Positions 25,490-35,048 of a DNA stretch of 64,000 nt are shown here, one piece after another. The stretch is taken from positions 1 through 64,000 of the forward strand of contig NZ_PRLK01000004.1 in the NCBI RefSeq assembly GCF_004151455.1. Reading direction: 5' to 3'. Position 1 is the stretch's first letter, and each line of letters opens with the position of its first letter. The stretch is from Candidatus Nanogingivalis gingivitcus (GTDB lineage: Bacteria > Patescibacteriota > Saccharimonadia > Saccharimonadales > Saccharimonadaceae). The position numbers were made by a program, and so were the translations under genes. Below the pieces are notes generated by a model. The model was not told where the DNA came from. It ran no database searches and saw nothing but the letters and a program-made list of their open reading frames with translations.

Positions 25490-26332
25490 ATGATAAATAA
25501 AGTAACAACTGTAAACAATTGGCTAAAGCTAGCAAAAAACAAGCTAAAAGAAGCACAAATATCGAGCTATAGCTTAGATAGTGAGCTTATTTTGTGTAAT
25601 ATTTTAAAAGTAGATAGAACAACTATATTAGCTTATCCAAAACGTAAGCTAACAAAACAAAATATTTTTCATGCTAATCATTTTTTAAAAAGACGCTTAC
25701 AGCATGAGCCCTTGGCCTACATACTAGGATTTAAGGAATTTTATGGCCGTAATTTCAAAGTAAATTCAAGCGTATTAGTACCTCGCCCTGAAACCGAAGA
25801 AATAATAGAACAGCTAAAAAATAACCTTGTAAACAATAATGAGACACTATTAGATATTGGTACTGGTAGTGGAATATTAGCAGTGACAATAGCTAAAGAA
25901 TTTCAGAATAAAAATATAAAAGCTTATGCATCCGATATCTCAAAAGATGCTCTAGTATTAGCTAAAGATAATGCTATACTACATAATGCCAATATTAGTT
26001 TTATAAAAAGTAACTTGCTGGAGAATATAGAACAAAATATTTTAAATGAAGTTACTATTTTAATCGCTAACCTACCCTATGTCAATAAAAACTGGATTGA
26101 CCAAGAGAAACCGAATGAATTACACTATGAACCACAAATAGCATTATATAGTGAAAAAGAGGGGCTAGAATTGATAGAAAAACTATTAAATACTACCAAT
26201 AAAATACCAAACTTAAAATATTTAATTTTAGAGGCAGACCCTGAACAATTTTGTAAAATTGAAAAAATAGCTCAAGAAAATAATCTTAAAAAAATGGTAC
26301 AAAAAAATTATACAATTGTATTTAAAAAATAA
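25490..26332 (+). CDS. prmC: Release-factor glutamine methyltransferase
   Basis: SAM-dependent enzyme that methylates the GGQ glutamine of release factors. SAM-binding LDIGTGSG at about 121-128 and the catalytic motif NLPY at 194-197 (variant of NPPY, with NxPY preserved). 280 aa. It is cotranscribed with its substrate gene prfA. Its stop codon lies at the edge of the shared terminator with htrA. Confidence 0.96.
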   Translation: MINKVTTVNNWLKLAKNKLKEAQISSYSLDSELILCNILKVDRTTILAYPKRKLTKQNIFHANHFLKRRLQHEPLAYILGFKEFYGRNFKVNSSVLVPRPETEEIIEQLKNNLVNNNETLLDIGTGSGILAVTIAKEFQNKNIKAYASDISKDALVLAKDNAILHNANISFIKSNLLENIEQNILNEVTILIANLPYVNKNWIDQEKPNELHYEPQIALYSEKEGLELIEKLLNTTNKIPNLKYLILEADPEQFCKIEKIAQENNLKKMVQKNYTIVFKK

Positions 26333-26360
26333 CGCTTCTATAAATTGAAGCGTTATTTTT
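26325..26360. terminator. Bidirectional terminator, prmC / htrA
   Basis: AACGCTTC (26331-26338) / GAAGCGTT (26347-26354), extended by A and T runs; includes the prmC stop. Confidence 0.85.
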
Positions 26361-26380
26361 TATTTCTTTACTACAATTAT

Positions 26381-27502
26381 TTAACGGCTTACTCCATCAA
26401 GTATAGCTTTAACTTCTATATCTTTTCCGTTACGTATAATATTAAGTTTAACTTCATCACCTGGTCTAAATTCCGATATTAAGCTAGAGATACTTCCCAT
26501 TTCTCCTACTTCAATGCCAGAAACTTTAGTAATAATATCACCCTTAAGCAATCCAGCTTTAGAAGCTGCAGAATTTGGCTTTACTACTTCTTCATTATCT
26601 GGTGAATATAAATATGCACCTTTTTTAACTGGTAAATCTCGTTCTTTTGCTATTGCAGGAGTAATTTGCACATAATTAACACCTAAAGTTGCTCTTTGTG
26701 CTACACCTTTTTCAATCAATGATTTAAGCATACCTTTTGTTGCGCCAATAGGTATTGCGAACCCTACACCATGAGCATCGCTAGCTATTGCTGTATTAAT
26801 TCCAATAACTTGCCCTTTAGCATTAAGTAGTGGCCCTCCAGAGTTGCCTGAATTAATAGCTGCATCAGTTTGAATCATATCGTTCAAAGATTCTGTTGAA
26901 CCATGACCATCAGAAGCATCAACACTACGGTTTGTACCAGAAATAATTCCTCGTGTAATAGTATTATGATATTGTCCTAAGGCATTACCAATAGCAATAA
27001 CTTCTTGACCTGAATGTATCGTTTTGCTATCGCCAAGTTCTGCAGCAGATAGATTATCAACATTTTCAATTTTCAAATAAGCAATATCGTTCAATGGATC
27101 TTTAGCTACAACCTTCACAGTATCATAACTAGTACCATCATTTAAAACTACAGATATTTTATCCATATCTTTAATAACATGTTTATTAGTAATAATATAA
27201 CCATTTTTAGTCACAATAACACCTGTACCAGCACTAGAGGTATTTGATAAGAATCCTTTTTTCTTATTAGTTGCAACAATGGAAACTACACTATTTGAAG
27301 TTTTTTTAGCAATTGATTCAATAGTATTCTCCCCACCGGTTTCTTTTTTAAAAGATGACCCATTTCCATCTTCAACCTTATCAAACTCGGCAACTTGTTT
27401 TTTTGGCTTTAAAACTTCAATTATTACTATAGTACCTATAGTTACTAACGATAGCGATAATATAATGCTTACAGCAATTATTAAACCTTTCTTTTTATTC
27501 AT
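26381..27502 (-). CDS. HtrA/DegP-type serine protease
   Basis: Membrane-anchored quality-control protease acting outside the cytoplasm. N-terminal membrane helix (about 6-30), trypsin-like domain with catalytic triad His108 (TNKHVI), Asp139 (DPLNDIAY) and Ser221 (GNSGGPL), and one C-terminal PDZ domain (about 285-370). 373 aa. GGGAGGAAG precedes the ATG. DegS/HtrA-like; it is monocistronic and could work with RseP, the other envelope protease in this window. Confidence 0.96.
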   Translation of the reverse strand: MNKKKGLIIAVSIILSLSLVTIGTIVIIEVLKPKKQVAEFDKVEDGNGSSFKKETGGENTIESIAKKTSNSVVSIVATNKKKGFLSNTSSAGTGVIVTKNGYIITNKHVIKDMDKISVVLNDGTSYDTVKVVAKDPLNDIAYLKIENVDNLSAAELGDSKTIHSGQEVIAIGNALGQYHNTITRGIISGTNRSVDASDGHGSTESLNDMIQTDAAINSGNSGGPLLNAKGQVIGINTAIASDAHGVGFAIPIGATKGMLKSLIEKGVAQRATLGVNYVQITPAIAKERDLPVKKGAYLYSPDNEEVVKPNSAASKAGLLKGDIITKVSGIEVGEMGSISSLISEFRPGDEVKLNIIRNGKDIEVKAILDGVSR

Positions 27503-27553
27503 TCTTCCTCCCTATTTAACTTATTCTATTTTACCATATTTAGAGTATAAAGC

Positions 27554-28363
27554 TTAAGCTATTTTAGGAATAGAAGAAAAGAATATTAGTAGCATAAGAA
27601 TAAGAATAGTACTAAAAATTACTGCGGGTAAAATATCGCTAAACTTCTTTTCTTTATCATCTTTTTTAGGTAAAAAGAACTCAAAAGCCGTAAAACTTAA
27701 AGCTGAAACTATAATTGATACCTGTGGAATTGCAAAATTAAAAATATTAGAAATTTGAATAGGATAAGCTATAACTAAGAAATTAGAAAACCACGATATT
27801 TCAGCTATTATCAACCCCCAAAATAGGCTTAATATCTCGATGTCTTTACTACTATTGATTGATAATATATGCCTAAGTGAAGCATAACCAATTATAAAGC
27901 TAGCGATAACTGTTATTAATTCATCCCAATTATAACCAACGGTAAACAGCGTAGTGAATCCGAAAAACACAGATAGCAAAGCCTGAATTTTCATAAAAAG
28001 TTCATCGCTACGTGGCTTAATAAAAGTTAACCACAATATATATAGAATAACAAAACATATTTGCAGAATGCTATTATTAGTTACATTAACATAAGCGTTA
28101 GAATAAGCTATAGCATACATAAGTATTGCAATACTTAAAGAAAAAATTAAGTCTACTAGGTTTGACTTTACGTTAACAGCCCAAAATCGTGGTCTTACCG
28201 CAAAAGTACGCCATTTACTGGCTATAATTAATATAATAGCAATTAATGGCGATTTAGTAATAACTATAGATAGCCAAACTATTACGGCTAATATAATATT
28301 AAATAATAAATGAAAAAAACTTCCCCAAAAAGAATGCTTTTTAGATATCCTAATAAAATCCAT
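27554..28363 (-). CDS. Hypothetical polytopic membrane protein
   Basis: 269 aa with about eight hydrophobic helices covering almost all of the length; one intracellular loop ends in KKDDKEKKF. No motif recognised. TATAAT lies 9 nt before the ATG on the minus strand and the promoter region is shared with the divergent lepB. Function unknown. Confidence 0.75.
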   Translation of the reverse strand: MDFIRISKKHSFWGSFFHLLFNIILAVIVWLSIVITKSPLIAIILIIASKWRTFAVRPRFWAVNVKSNLVDLIFSLSIAILMYAIAYSNAYVNVTNNSILQICFVILYILWLTFIKPRSDELFMKIQALLSVFFGFTTLFTVGYNWDELITVIASFIIGYASLRHILSINSSKDIEILSLFWGLIIAEISWFSNFLVIAYPIQISNIFNFAIPQVSIIVSALSFTAFEFFLPKKDDKEKKFSDILPAVIFSTILILMLLIFFSSIPKIA

Positions 28364-28408
28364 GATATGGCTATTATAACATAATTTTATTTTTAACTGT
28401 AAGCTTAA

Positions 28409-28437
28409 TTGTTATTACATGTTGATTATGTTAAAAT
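28409..28437 (+). promoter_or_regulatory. lepB promoter TTGTTA-17-TAAAAT, leaderless
   Basis: -35 at 28409-28414, -10 at 28432-28437, then 6 nt (28438-28443) before the ATG at 28444. No ribosome site fits between. Confidence 0.75.
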
Positions 28438-28443
28438 ATAAAA

Positions 28444-29061
28444 ATGAAAAGTAGCTTTTGGCAAAGGCATCAAAGATTATCTGACATACTAGGAATATTT
28501 GCTTTTATCTTTGCTGTAACAATTGGCACAATTCTTATAAATTCTTTTTTATTTCAAAGTTTTACCGTGGTTGGCTCTAGTATGGCAAACACACTTCATA
28601 ATGGCGATAAGGTAATTATAAATAGGCTACACTCAACATGGGCAAGTATTTCTAATAAACCTTACAAGCCTGAGCGAGGAGATATTATCGTTTTTGAAAA
28701 TCCACAATACGTAACAGGTATGCGTGAACAATACTTAATTAAACGAGTTATTGCTTTTGCTGGTGAAAAAGTTAAAGTTAAAGATGGAGTTATGACTGTT
28801 TATAACAATAAGCATCCAGACGGTTTTAACCCTGATAAAGAAATATTCAACAGCGAACCAAAGGCTTTCACTAGCCATGATGGAGAATGGGTAGTTCCAG
28901 AGGGAGATATTTTTGTTAGTGGAGACAACCGAGAAGGATCTAATTCTTATGATTCGCGAAGTGGTCTAGGTACTGTTCCTCTCTATAAAATAATAGGGCC
29001 TGTATCTTTCAGATTATTCCCATTTGATAAAATTAGAACTTTCAACTATCAACAAAAATAA
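28444..29061 (+). CDS. lepB: Signal peptidase I
   Basis: Cuts signal peptides of exported proteins. One N-terminal membrane helix (about 14-37), catalytic Ser in VGSSMANT (Ser46), general base Lys100 in LIKRVIAF, and the SGDNREGSNSYDSR box. 205 aa, typical of Gram-positive-like enzymes. Likely processes the signal peptides of the surface proteins seen here. Confidence 0.97.
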   Translation: MKSSFWQRHQRLSDILGIFAFIFAVTIGTILINSFLFQSFTVVGSSMANTLHNGDKVIINRLHSTWASISNKPYKPERGDIIVFENPQYVTGMREQYLIKRVIAFAGEKVKVKDGVMTVYNNKHPDGFNPDKEIFNSEPKAFTSHDGEWVVPEGDIFVSGDNREGSNSYDSRSGLGTVPLYKIIGPVSFRLFPFDKIRTFNYQQK

Positions 29062-29076
29062 TAAAGTATTCTAAAT

Positions 29077-29107
29077 AATTTAGCCCCTTATTATAAGGGG
29101 CTAAATT
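29077..29107. terminator. Bidirectional terminator, lepB / parB
   Basis: About 14-bp perfect arms AATTTAGCCCCTTAT / ATAAGGGGCTAAATT between convergent genes. Confidence 0.85.
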
Positions 29108-29126
29108 AAGTAATTTTATTTAATTA

Positions 29127-30008
29127 TTAGCTTAAAATATCTTCTATTCTTTTTAGTTCTTCTTCGTTCTTAAATTTAATTACAATCTGTCCAGATCCAC
29201 GAGCAGAAGTTTTAATGTTGACATCTGCTTTTAACTTAGCTGTCAATCTTTTAGAAGTCTGTTCAAAAGGCATTATAATTTTATCTTTTTTAGGCTTTTC
29301 ATTACTCTCTAAGCTCTTTTTATATTGAACTAAAAATTGTTCTACTTTTCTTGAACTCCATTTTTCTTTAATGATTTTTGGCAAAATTTCAAGAACCGTT
29401 TTCTCATCTACTTGAAGCAATGGCCTAGCCTGCCCCTCTTTTAGCTCACCTGTGTAAATATATTTTTTAACTTCATCAGGTAACTTCAATAGCCTAAGAG
29501 TATTCAACACAGAGCTTGAGCTTTTACCTCCAACACGCTCACCTATCTGTTCAGCCGTCATATTAAACTGCTGGCGTAATTTTAAATAAGCTGTTGCAGT
29601 TTCTAAAATATTTAAATCTGCTCGTTGTAAATTTTCTATTAAACTTAATTCTAGTCTGTTTTGATCAGATAAATCTCGAATAATTGCTGGTATTTTATCT
29701 AATTTAGCTAATTTAGAAGCCCTATACCTACGCTCACCAGCAACGATAATGTATTTATTTCCATTTTTTACAACAACAATTGGTTGTAATACGCCGTGTA
29801 TTTTAATTGAATTAGCTAAGTCGTTTAACGCTTTATCATCAAAATGTCGTCGAGGCTGTTCTGGGTCAGCAATAATATCTTCTATATTAAGTTCTTTTAA
29901 TTTAGATATTTGATTATCTATACCTAAAGTAGGGTCAAACTGCTCATCTAAAAGCATATCTGTTGGTATAAGTGACGAAAAACCTCTTCCTAAACCTTTT
30001 TTAACCAT
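29127..30008 (-). CDS. parB: Chromosome partitioning protein ParB
   Basis: CTP-dependent DNA clamp that loads at parS sites. The CTP-binding motif GERRYR is at 91-96, the helix-turn-helix lies about 145-175 (MTAEQIGERVGGKSSSSVLN), and the C-terminal dimerisation region ends the protein. 293 aa. Three nt after parA. No recognisable parS palindrome was found in this window. Confidence 0.96.
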   Translation of the reverse strand: MVKKGLGRGFSSLIPTDMLLDEQFDPTLGIDNQISKLKELNIEDIIADPEQPRRHFDDKALNDLANSIKIHGVLQPIVVVKNGNKYIIVAGERRYRASKLAKLDKIPAIIRDLSDQNRLELSLIENLQRADLNILETATAYLKLRQQFNMTAEQIGERVGGKSSSSVLNTLRLLKLPDEVKKYIYTGELKEGQARPLLQVDEKTVLEILPKIIKEKWSSRKVEQFLVQYKKSLESNEKPKKDKIIMPFEQTSKRLTAKLKADVNIKTSARGSGQIVIKFKNEEELKRIEDILS

Positions 30009-30011
30009 TTA

Positions 30012-30782
30012 TTAATTATTCTCCTCAATTCGCTTAACTATTTCTTTAGTTATAGATTTATAAGCTCTAGCACCCTTACTAAAACGGTCATAAACGCCTA
30101 TTGGCACTCCGTGACTAGGTGCTTCTGCTAAACGAATATTCCTTGGTACTGGAGTTGAAAATACTTTTCCTGGGAAAAATCTTTTAATTTCTTCATATAC
30201 TTGACCACTTAAAGTTGTTCTAGAGTCTACCATGGTAGGTAAAACTCCTAATAATTCAATATTAGGGTTCATGCCTTTTTTAACTAGCTTCATACTTTCT
30301 AGTAATTGCCCTAACCCTTCCATAGCATAAAATTCAGCTTGTACGGGTAAAATTAAAAAGTCACTAGCAATAAAACTATTTACTGTTAATAAGCTAAGTG
30401 ATGGTGGGCAATCTAATATAACATAATCAAATTCATCGCTAACAGTTTTTAGAGCTTCTCGTAACCTAGAAAAACGCCCTCCCACATTAGCTAGTTCTAT
30501 TTCTGTGTTGGCTAATATTGGTGTTGATGGAGCTAATTTCAACTTATGAAATTCCGTCTCTAAAATAACATCTTTCAGTGCAACTGATCCTGAAATTACA
30601 TCTGACATTGTTGACCCTAAGCTATTTTTATCTACCCCTAACCCACTAGTAGCATTACCTTGAGGGTCAAAGTCTACTATTAATACTTTATAGCCCATTT
30701 TAGCTAAGTAAAAAGATATGTTAATAGCACTGGTAGTTTTACCAACCCCTCCCTTTTGGTTAGTTATAGAAATAACTTTCAT
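30012..30782 (-). CDS. parA: Chromosome partitioning ATPase ParA
   Basis: Deviant Walker ATPase that positions ParB-bound origins. KGGVGKTT is at residues 10-17; DFDPQGNATSGLG and DCPPSL motifs are present; 256 aa. TATAAT (30789-30794) is exactly 6 nt before the ATG on the minus strand, again without leader. The region up to the divergent rplU (30783-30976) is AT-rich with promoter-like boxes only. Confidence 0.97.
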   Translation of the reverse strand: MKVISITNQKGGVGKTTSAINISFYLAKMGYKVLIVDFDPQGNATSGLGVDKNSLGSTMSDVISGSVALKDVILETEFHKLKLAPSTPILANTEIELANVGGRFSRLREALKTVSDEFDYVILDCPPSLSLLTVNSFIASDFLILPVQAEFYAMEGLGQLLESMKLVKKGMNPNIELLGVLPTMVDSRTTLSGQVYEEIKRFFPGKVFSTPVPRNIRLAEAPSHGVPIGVYDRFSKGARAYKSITKEIVKRIEENN

Positions 30783-30976
30783 ATTTTGATTATATCATAT
30801 AATGCTTTAGTTTACTAATGGTAATTATTTAGGTAAAATAAAATATTGTTAGTACAACTTAACCATTGTAATAATTTTTTATACATTAAAAATATCCCTC
30901 TTTTACACCTGCTATATTGCCTTTTAACTATTTTTATGGTAGAATAACAAAGATATTAACTTAATAAGAGGATTTT

Positions 30977-31285
30977 ATGAAAAAAGCAGTCGTAAAAGTT
31001 GGCGGTAAGCAATTTATCGTTAGCGAAAAAGAGACCCTTCTGGTGGACCTCCTCCCGCAAGGTACTAAAGAGCTCAAACTCGACGCTTTGATGCTTATTG
31101 ATGGCGACAAAGTGGAAGTTGGAACTCCTACAGTTAATGGCGTGAAGGTTTCTGCTAAAGTTGTTGACGAACTTGTAAAGGGCGAAAAAATCCGTGTTAT
31201 TCGTTACAAAGCTAAAAAGCGTGTACATAAAGAAAACGGACATCGTCAAAAATATACTAAAATTGAAATTACTTCAATTAAATAA
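30977..31285 (+). CDS. rplU: 50S ribosomal protein bL21
   Basis: 102-aa bL21: AVVKVGGKQFIVSEKETLLV at the start and KAKKRVHKENGHRQKYTKIE at the end are diagnostic. AAGAGG precedes the ATG, so this gene is read with a normal leader. The usual partner rpmA (bL27) does not follow. Coding sequence is richer in G+C than neighbours. Confidence 0.97.
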   Translation: MKKAVVKVGGKQFIVSEKETLLVDLLPQGTKELKLDALMLIDGDKVEVGTPTVNGVKVSAKVVDELVKGEKIRVIRYKAKKRVHKENGHRQKYTKIEITSIK

Positions 31286-31329
31286 TACGGTTTATAAAAC
31301 CTATAATAAAACAATTTACTCAAACTCAA

Positions 31330-31360
31330 TAAATTAGCCTTAAGGCTAATTTATTTTTTT
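31330..31360 (+). terminator. rplU terminator
   Basis: Palindromic AAATTAGCC / GGCTAATTT (31331-31352) followed by a run of seven T. Confidence 0.8.
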
Positions 31361-31369
31361 AGTTAAATA

Positions 31370-31401
31370 AAATACTTCGCCCTGCGAGAGGCGAAGTATT
31401 T
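31370..31401 (-). terminator. Terminator of the LPKTG surface-protein gene
   Basis: 12-bp perfect arms AAATACTTCGCC (31370-31381) / GGCGAAGTATTT (31390-31401), T-rich on the minus side. Confidence 0.85.
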
Positions 31402-31418
31402 TTACTGCGGAAATTTCA

Positions 31419-32855
31419 TTATTTCTTTTGGATTTTAGCTTTTATAGCTTTAACCTTTTTTACGACTGGGTGGTCTTCTACTTCTAGACCAACATCAGCT
31501 GTAATTTTCTTCATTTCCTCATGGCTTCTAAACCAGTAAGCTATAGCGCCTGTTATTACAGTAATTGATATAAACATCATAGCTGCTTCAGCAGGACCAG
31601 TTTTTGGAAGTTCTGAAGGTATTTCAGCACAATTTTTATCATCAGCTTTTAGATGTTCAAAACCTTTAATTTTACATTGTTCAGAACATTTAGGATCATT
31701 AGCTTTTAGGTCACCTTTTCCTGCAATCTTACATTGGTCTTTAGCTTGACCTGGCGTACAATCACGCCTTACAGTAACTGTCGCAGTGTCCGATTTACCA
31801 CCATTCTCAGTTTTTACCTGAGCAGTATTAGTTAGTGTATTATTTCCACAAACTAATTTATCAACTGGATCAATTTGAGCAGTAAATATAAGTGTTGCAG
31901 AACCATCAATACTATAGTTTCCTATATTAATACCAGCTCCAACTACATTATCGCTCAATGTTTTTTCACTAGGTTGTGATGGGTGTGATATTCTAGTAGT
32001 ACCCTTTACAAGAGTCATACCTTTTGGTAATAAATCTTTAATATTAACATTATTTTGCGTCATAGTGCCAATATTTTTATAAGTAATTTTAAAGTCTATT
32101 TTTTCGCCAGCTTGCGCTGTTTGGTTTTTTACCCATTGATTTTTACCATGCAATGAAACGGTTTTACTCATTTCAAAATCGGCATAATCTGCTTTAAATT
32201 TATAAATAACTGTTCCAGAGAATTCTGTACAACCAGGAACTGCGCCATTTAATGCGTCGTAACCAAGGTTAGCACCTTCGCCAAATAATTTATCAGCTGG
32301 CAAGCCCATACCATTGATTTTACCGTTACTAATAATATGAGCTGAACCTTGGATATATCGAAGTGCTACATCTCTAGACGGTGAAGAAATTGCAGCTTCA
32401 TCCCAAACTTTTAATGGTTTCGAGTTGCTTGCAGATATTTCACTAAGAACTCTTAAGGTCTGACCTTTTTTCACTACATGCGGTAAGTTAGCCCTTAGTT
32501 TAGTATCTAGTGCAATGCCTCTAAAATTATGTTCTCTATCGTTTAAAGTTGAAGCAGCATTGTTATGGTAATGCGTCCAAACTTCATATTCTTTACCTGG
32601 AACTATATTAATACTATCAACATAGTTACCATTACCTGCCTCACGAATACGTACAAAGTTTCGCTCATCACCCATATGAGGGTTATTAGTGATAGAGTTA
32701 AATGTTACGTAATCAGCTGGCTTTTCACCTGTGAATGTAGCCCTTTCTGGACCGTAAGCAAAAGTATTTACTAACGGAAGAGCTAGTACAGCTAGGGTTG
32801 CGCTAAGCGCAACACCTATCCGAATACTATTTTTGTTTTTAATTTGTTTTAACAT
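31419..32855 (-). CDS. LPXTG-like surface protein with DUF11-type domain
   Basis: 478-aa exported protein. Signal peptide about 1-33; a large N-terminal beta domain (34-225); a DUF11/TIGR01451-like repeat domain (about 228-345: KIDFKITYKNIGTMTQNNVN, VNIKDLLPKGMTLVKG); two cysteine-framed repeats of the form C-K-I-x-G-x-x-x-L-K-A-x-D-x-x-C (about 375-410); then LPKTG at 416-420 and a membrane helix (424-442). The cytoplasmic tail of about 36 residues is much longer than a normal sortase signal. It follows the 690-aa protein gene by 14 nt, so both are one unit. Probably an adhesion or host-contact protein. Confidence 0.85.
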   Translation of the reverse strand: MLKQIKNKNSIRIGVALSATLAVLALPLVNTFAYGPERATFTGEKPADYVTFNSITNNPHMGDERNFVRIREAGNGNYVDSINIVPGKEYEVWTHYHNNAASTLNDREHNFRGIALDTKLRANLPHVVKKGQTLRVLSEISASNSKPLKVWDEAAISSPSRDVALRYIQGSAHIISNGKINGMGLPADKLFGEGANLGYDALNGAVPGCTEFSGTVIYKFKADYADFEMSKTVSLHGKNQWVKNQTAQAGEKIDFKITYKNIGTMTQNNVNIKDLLPKGMTLVKGTTRISHPSQPSEKTLSDNVVGAGINIGNYSIDGSATLIFTAQIDPVDKLVCGNNTLTNTAQVKTENGGKSDTATVTVRRDCTPGQAKDQCKIAGKGDLKANDPKCSEQCKIKGFEHLKADDKNCAEIPSELPKTGPAEAAMMFISITVITGAIAYWFRSHEEMKKITADVGLEVEDHPVVKKVKAIKAKIQKK

Positions 32856-32869
32856 TGTTTTTATAACCC

Positions 32870-34942
32870 TTATTTACTTTGAGGAAAATCTATTATTGTT
32901 CCATCACTTAAAGTGGTGCTGTTACTTTGATTATTAGCTTCTTGCTGTGCTCGACGTATCTCGTCTATACTAATGGATTTTCCACCACCTATATTAACGT
33001 TTTGGTCTTGCGAGGAAGCTTCATACTCAGCTGTTACTTTCTTTTCAGCTTCAGCATTAGCTTGGTTTTTAGCTTCTTGCGCCTTACCAGCTTCAGTAAC
33101 TTCTCCAGCATCTTCCTGTGGTTGTTTTTCTAGGTTAGATACGTCTATAGATTTATCATTGCCCTCTGCCTTTACTTCACTACTTGCTTCACCTGATTTA
33201 ATAGTTGGGTCCACATTATTTTTCTTTTCTTCTTCAGTAGTGTTTTTGGTAAGCTCACCTTTACCCATTTGATCTATGTTATCATATTGATTTTTATCTA
33301 AAGTCCAATCTTTATGATATTCAGTTTTTGGCGTTTCCTTAGGATTTTCCTTAGGTGTTTCTTTTGGATTTTCCTTAGGATTCTCCTTAGGTGTTTCCTT
33401 AGGGTTCTCCTTAGGTGTTTCTTTTGGATTTTCCTTAGGATTCTCCTTAGGTGTTTCAGATGGAGGGGTTGGAGTAACATAAGTATCATACTGATGTGGA
33501 GTTACTACCCTAAGTATCATGTCTCCATCCTCAACCATATATTGTGAACACTGGTCACGCATATCGAAGTTACCAACTAAGTGTTCTCCATTTATAACCA
33601 TATCATAGTTAATTGTACGGTATGTTCCACCTATATTTAGGTTAAGGCTCTTTCTAAATGACCAACTACCATCTTCTTCTTGTACCCTATATATAGAGTT
33701 AAAGCTTTTATCGATATTTTTCTGTTCACTAACTTGAGCTTTACCCCAAAGATTTTTCTTAAAATCTTGTAGTTTATTGAATAGCCCTTGGTCGCCTTTT
33801 TCTATACGGTCAGTGGCTTCTTCTGCAGACATACCAAATACTTTTTGTGCCATATCTGGATTCATTTCTAGCACCTGCATAGTTCCTGCCACGTTATCTT
33901 CAGCCATAAAACGGTCGATATATGCTTGACCTTTTAGTTCTGTAAGATCAGTACCTACTGAACCCCTACTCTCTTTTTGGTCAAATTTATAGAAGTCGTC
34001 ATTTTCTTTATCATACTTGCCATTATGCTTAGTATCAATTCTTTTTTCAACTTCCGTAAAGCCGTGGCTAGATTCAGCTTTAGTAACAGTTTCCTGTCGA
34101 GGCTCGCCATCCGCCTCGGCATGACTATGATTATTTGCCATCTTATCTGTACCAACAACCATAGCAGCTGCGGCCCCTATAATCATACCTGCTTTAGCAA
34201 TAGTTTTTTTGTGCTTTTCCCAAAGCCTACCTGCTTTTTTACCTACTTTACGCCAAAAACTTTCATTTTGCTTTAGAACTTCTTTAGCTTCTATTTTAAC
34301 TGGTAGATTATTTTGATTTTCGATAACCATAGGTAGAAGATCGCCATTAGCCTCCTCAGTAGCTACCTCTTTTTCTGGCTCAGGTCCAGTTGTAACTTCA
34401 ACTTCCTCTTTAACTTGTTCGGCTTCTTGCTTTATTTTTGCATTATCAACTTCATTCTGAAATGCATCAATAAAATTACTTGAACCATCATATTCAGTTG
34501 TTTTATATTCAGTTGTTTCACCTATTCTAAACTGCAAAGTATGATCATTTGTATCTAGCGTAGATGATGCCATTACATCAAAAGCTTCCTTAGCAATCCC
34601 CTTTTCATTAAATTCTGAGTGCATTGCTTTTGCTAAGAAACGCTCTCGGCCATTAATGGTTTCAACCAATTTATTATACTCATCTTGGTTTTTAGTATTT
34701 GGGAGCTCTGCTTTGAGCTTATTTATCTGCTCGGCAAGTTTTGCGTATTTGCCATAACCACGATTGTTAAGGTTGCTCTCGGCTACATTATCCTGATATT
34801 CATTGTATCTACGAATATCCTCTCGCTCTTGCTGAAGTCTTTCCAACTCTTGTTGGTACTTCTCTTGAAGCCTTTGGTTTTCAGCTTCAGCATCTGCAGT
34901 GGAATAATTGCCAGAATTAAAATTATTAAAATTCTTTGGCAT
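32870..34942 (-). CDS. Large single-pass protein with PKEN/PKET repeats
   Basis: 690 aa, unrecognised family. Residues 15-100 form a charged coiled coil (ENQRLQEKYQQELERLQQER). An acidic linker leads to a basic stretch and one weak membrane helix (about 248-265, AGMIIGAAAAMVVG). The rest is probably outside: a globular part (about 290-490), then about ten tetrapeptides PKEN/PKET (about 492-535), then a Gln/Asn-rich acidic tail. There is no N-terminal signal peptide. Pro-Lys-Glu repeats commonly span a cell wall. It is upstream of and probably cotranscribed with the LPKTG protein. Confidence 0.75.
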   Translation of the reverse strand: MPKNFNNFNSGNYSTADAEAENQRLQEKYQQELERLQQEREDIRRYNEYQDNVAESNLNNRGYGKYAKLAEQINKLKAELPNTKNQDEYNKLVETINGRERFLAKAMHSEFNEKGIAKEAFDVMASSTLDTNDHTLQFRIGETTEYKTTEYDGSSNFIDAFQNEVDNAKIKQEAEQVKEEVEVTTGPEPEKEVATEEANGDLLPMVIENQNNLPVKIEAKEVLKQNESFWRKVGKKAGRLWEKHKKTIAKAGMIIGAAAAMVVGTDKMANNHSHAEADGEPRQETVTKAESSHGFTEVEKRIDTKHNGKYDKENDDFYKFDQKESRGSVGTDLTELKGQAYIDRFMAEDNVAGTMQVLEMNPDMAQKVFGMSAEEATDRIEKGDQGLFNKLQDFKKNLWGKAQVSEQKNIDKSFNSIYRVQEEDGSWSFRKSLNLNIGGTYRTINYDMVINGEHLVGNFDMRDQCSQYMVEDGDMILRVVTPHQYDTYVTPTPPSETPKENPKENPKETPKENPKETPKENPKENPKETPKENPKETPKTEYHKDWTLDKNQYDNIDQMGKGELTKNTTEEEKKNNVDPTIKSGEASSEVKAEGNDKSIDVSNLEKQPQEDAGEVTEAGKAQEAKNQANAEAEKKVTAEYEASSQDQNVNIGGGKSISIDEIRRAQQEANNQSNSTTLSDGTIIDFPQSK
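33348..33457. repeat. 60-bp tandem duplication in the PKEN/PKET region
   Basis: 33348-33397 and 33408-33457 are identical over 50 nt with a period of 60 bp (20 residues: five tetrapeptides). Each 60-bp unit itself consists of five degenerate 12-bp units. Such repeats change copy number easily. Confidence 0.85.
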
Positions 34943-35004
34943 TTTTGTCCTTTTATTTTTATTTTATATTATTTTACTCCTGTATTTTACCATAAGTATA
35001 TAAA

Positions 35005-35031
35005 AAAGTCAACCATTAACTGGTTGACTTT
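35005..35031 (-). terminator. Terminator of the 145-aa gene
   Basis: 11-bp perfect arms AAAGTCAACCA / TGGTTGACTTT with a 5-nt loop between the 145-aa gene and the 690-aa protein gene. The large gene must have its own start site downstream, in 34943-35004. Confidence 0.75.
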
Positions 35032-35048
35032 GTAGTATTTTTTACATT

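Noticed and set aside
31330..31401. Possible small RNA between rplU and the LPKTG gene
   Set aside because: The two hairpins are explained as terminators of the two convergent genes and no promoter lies between them.
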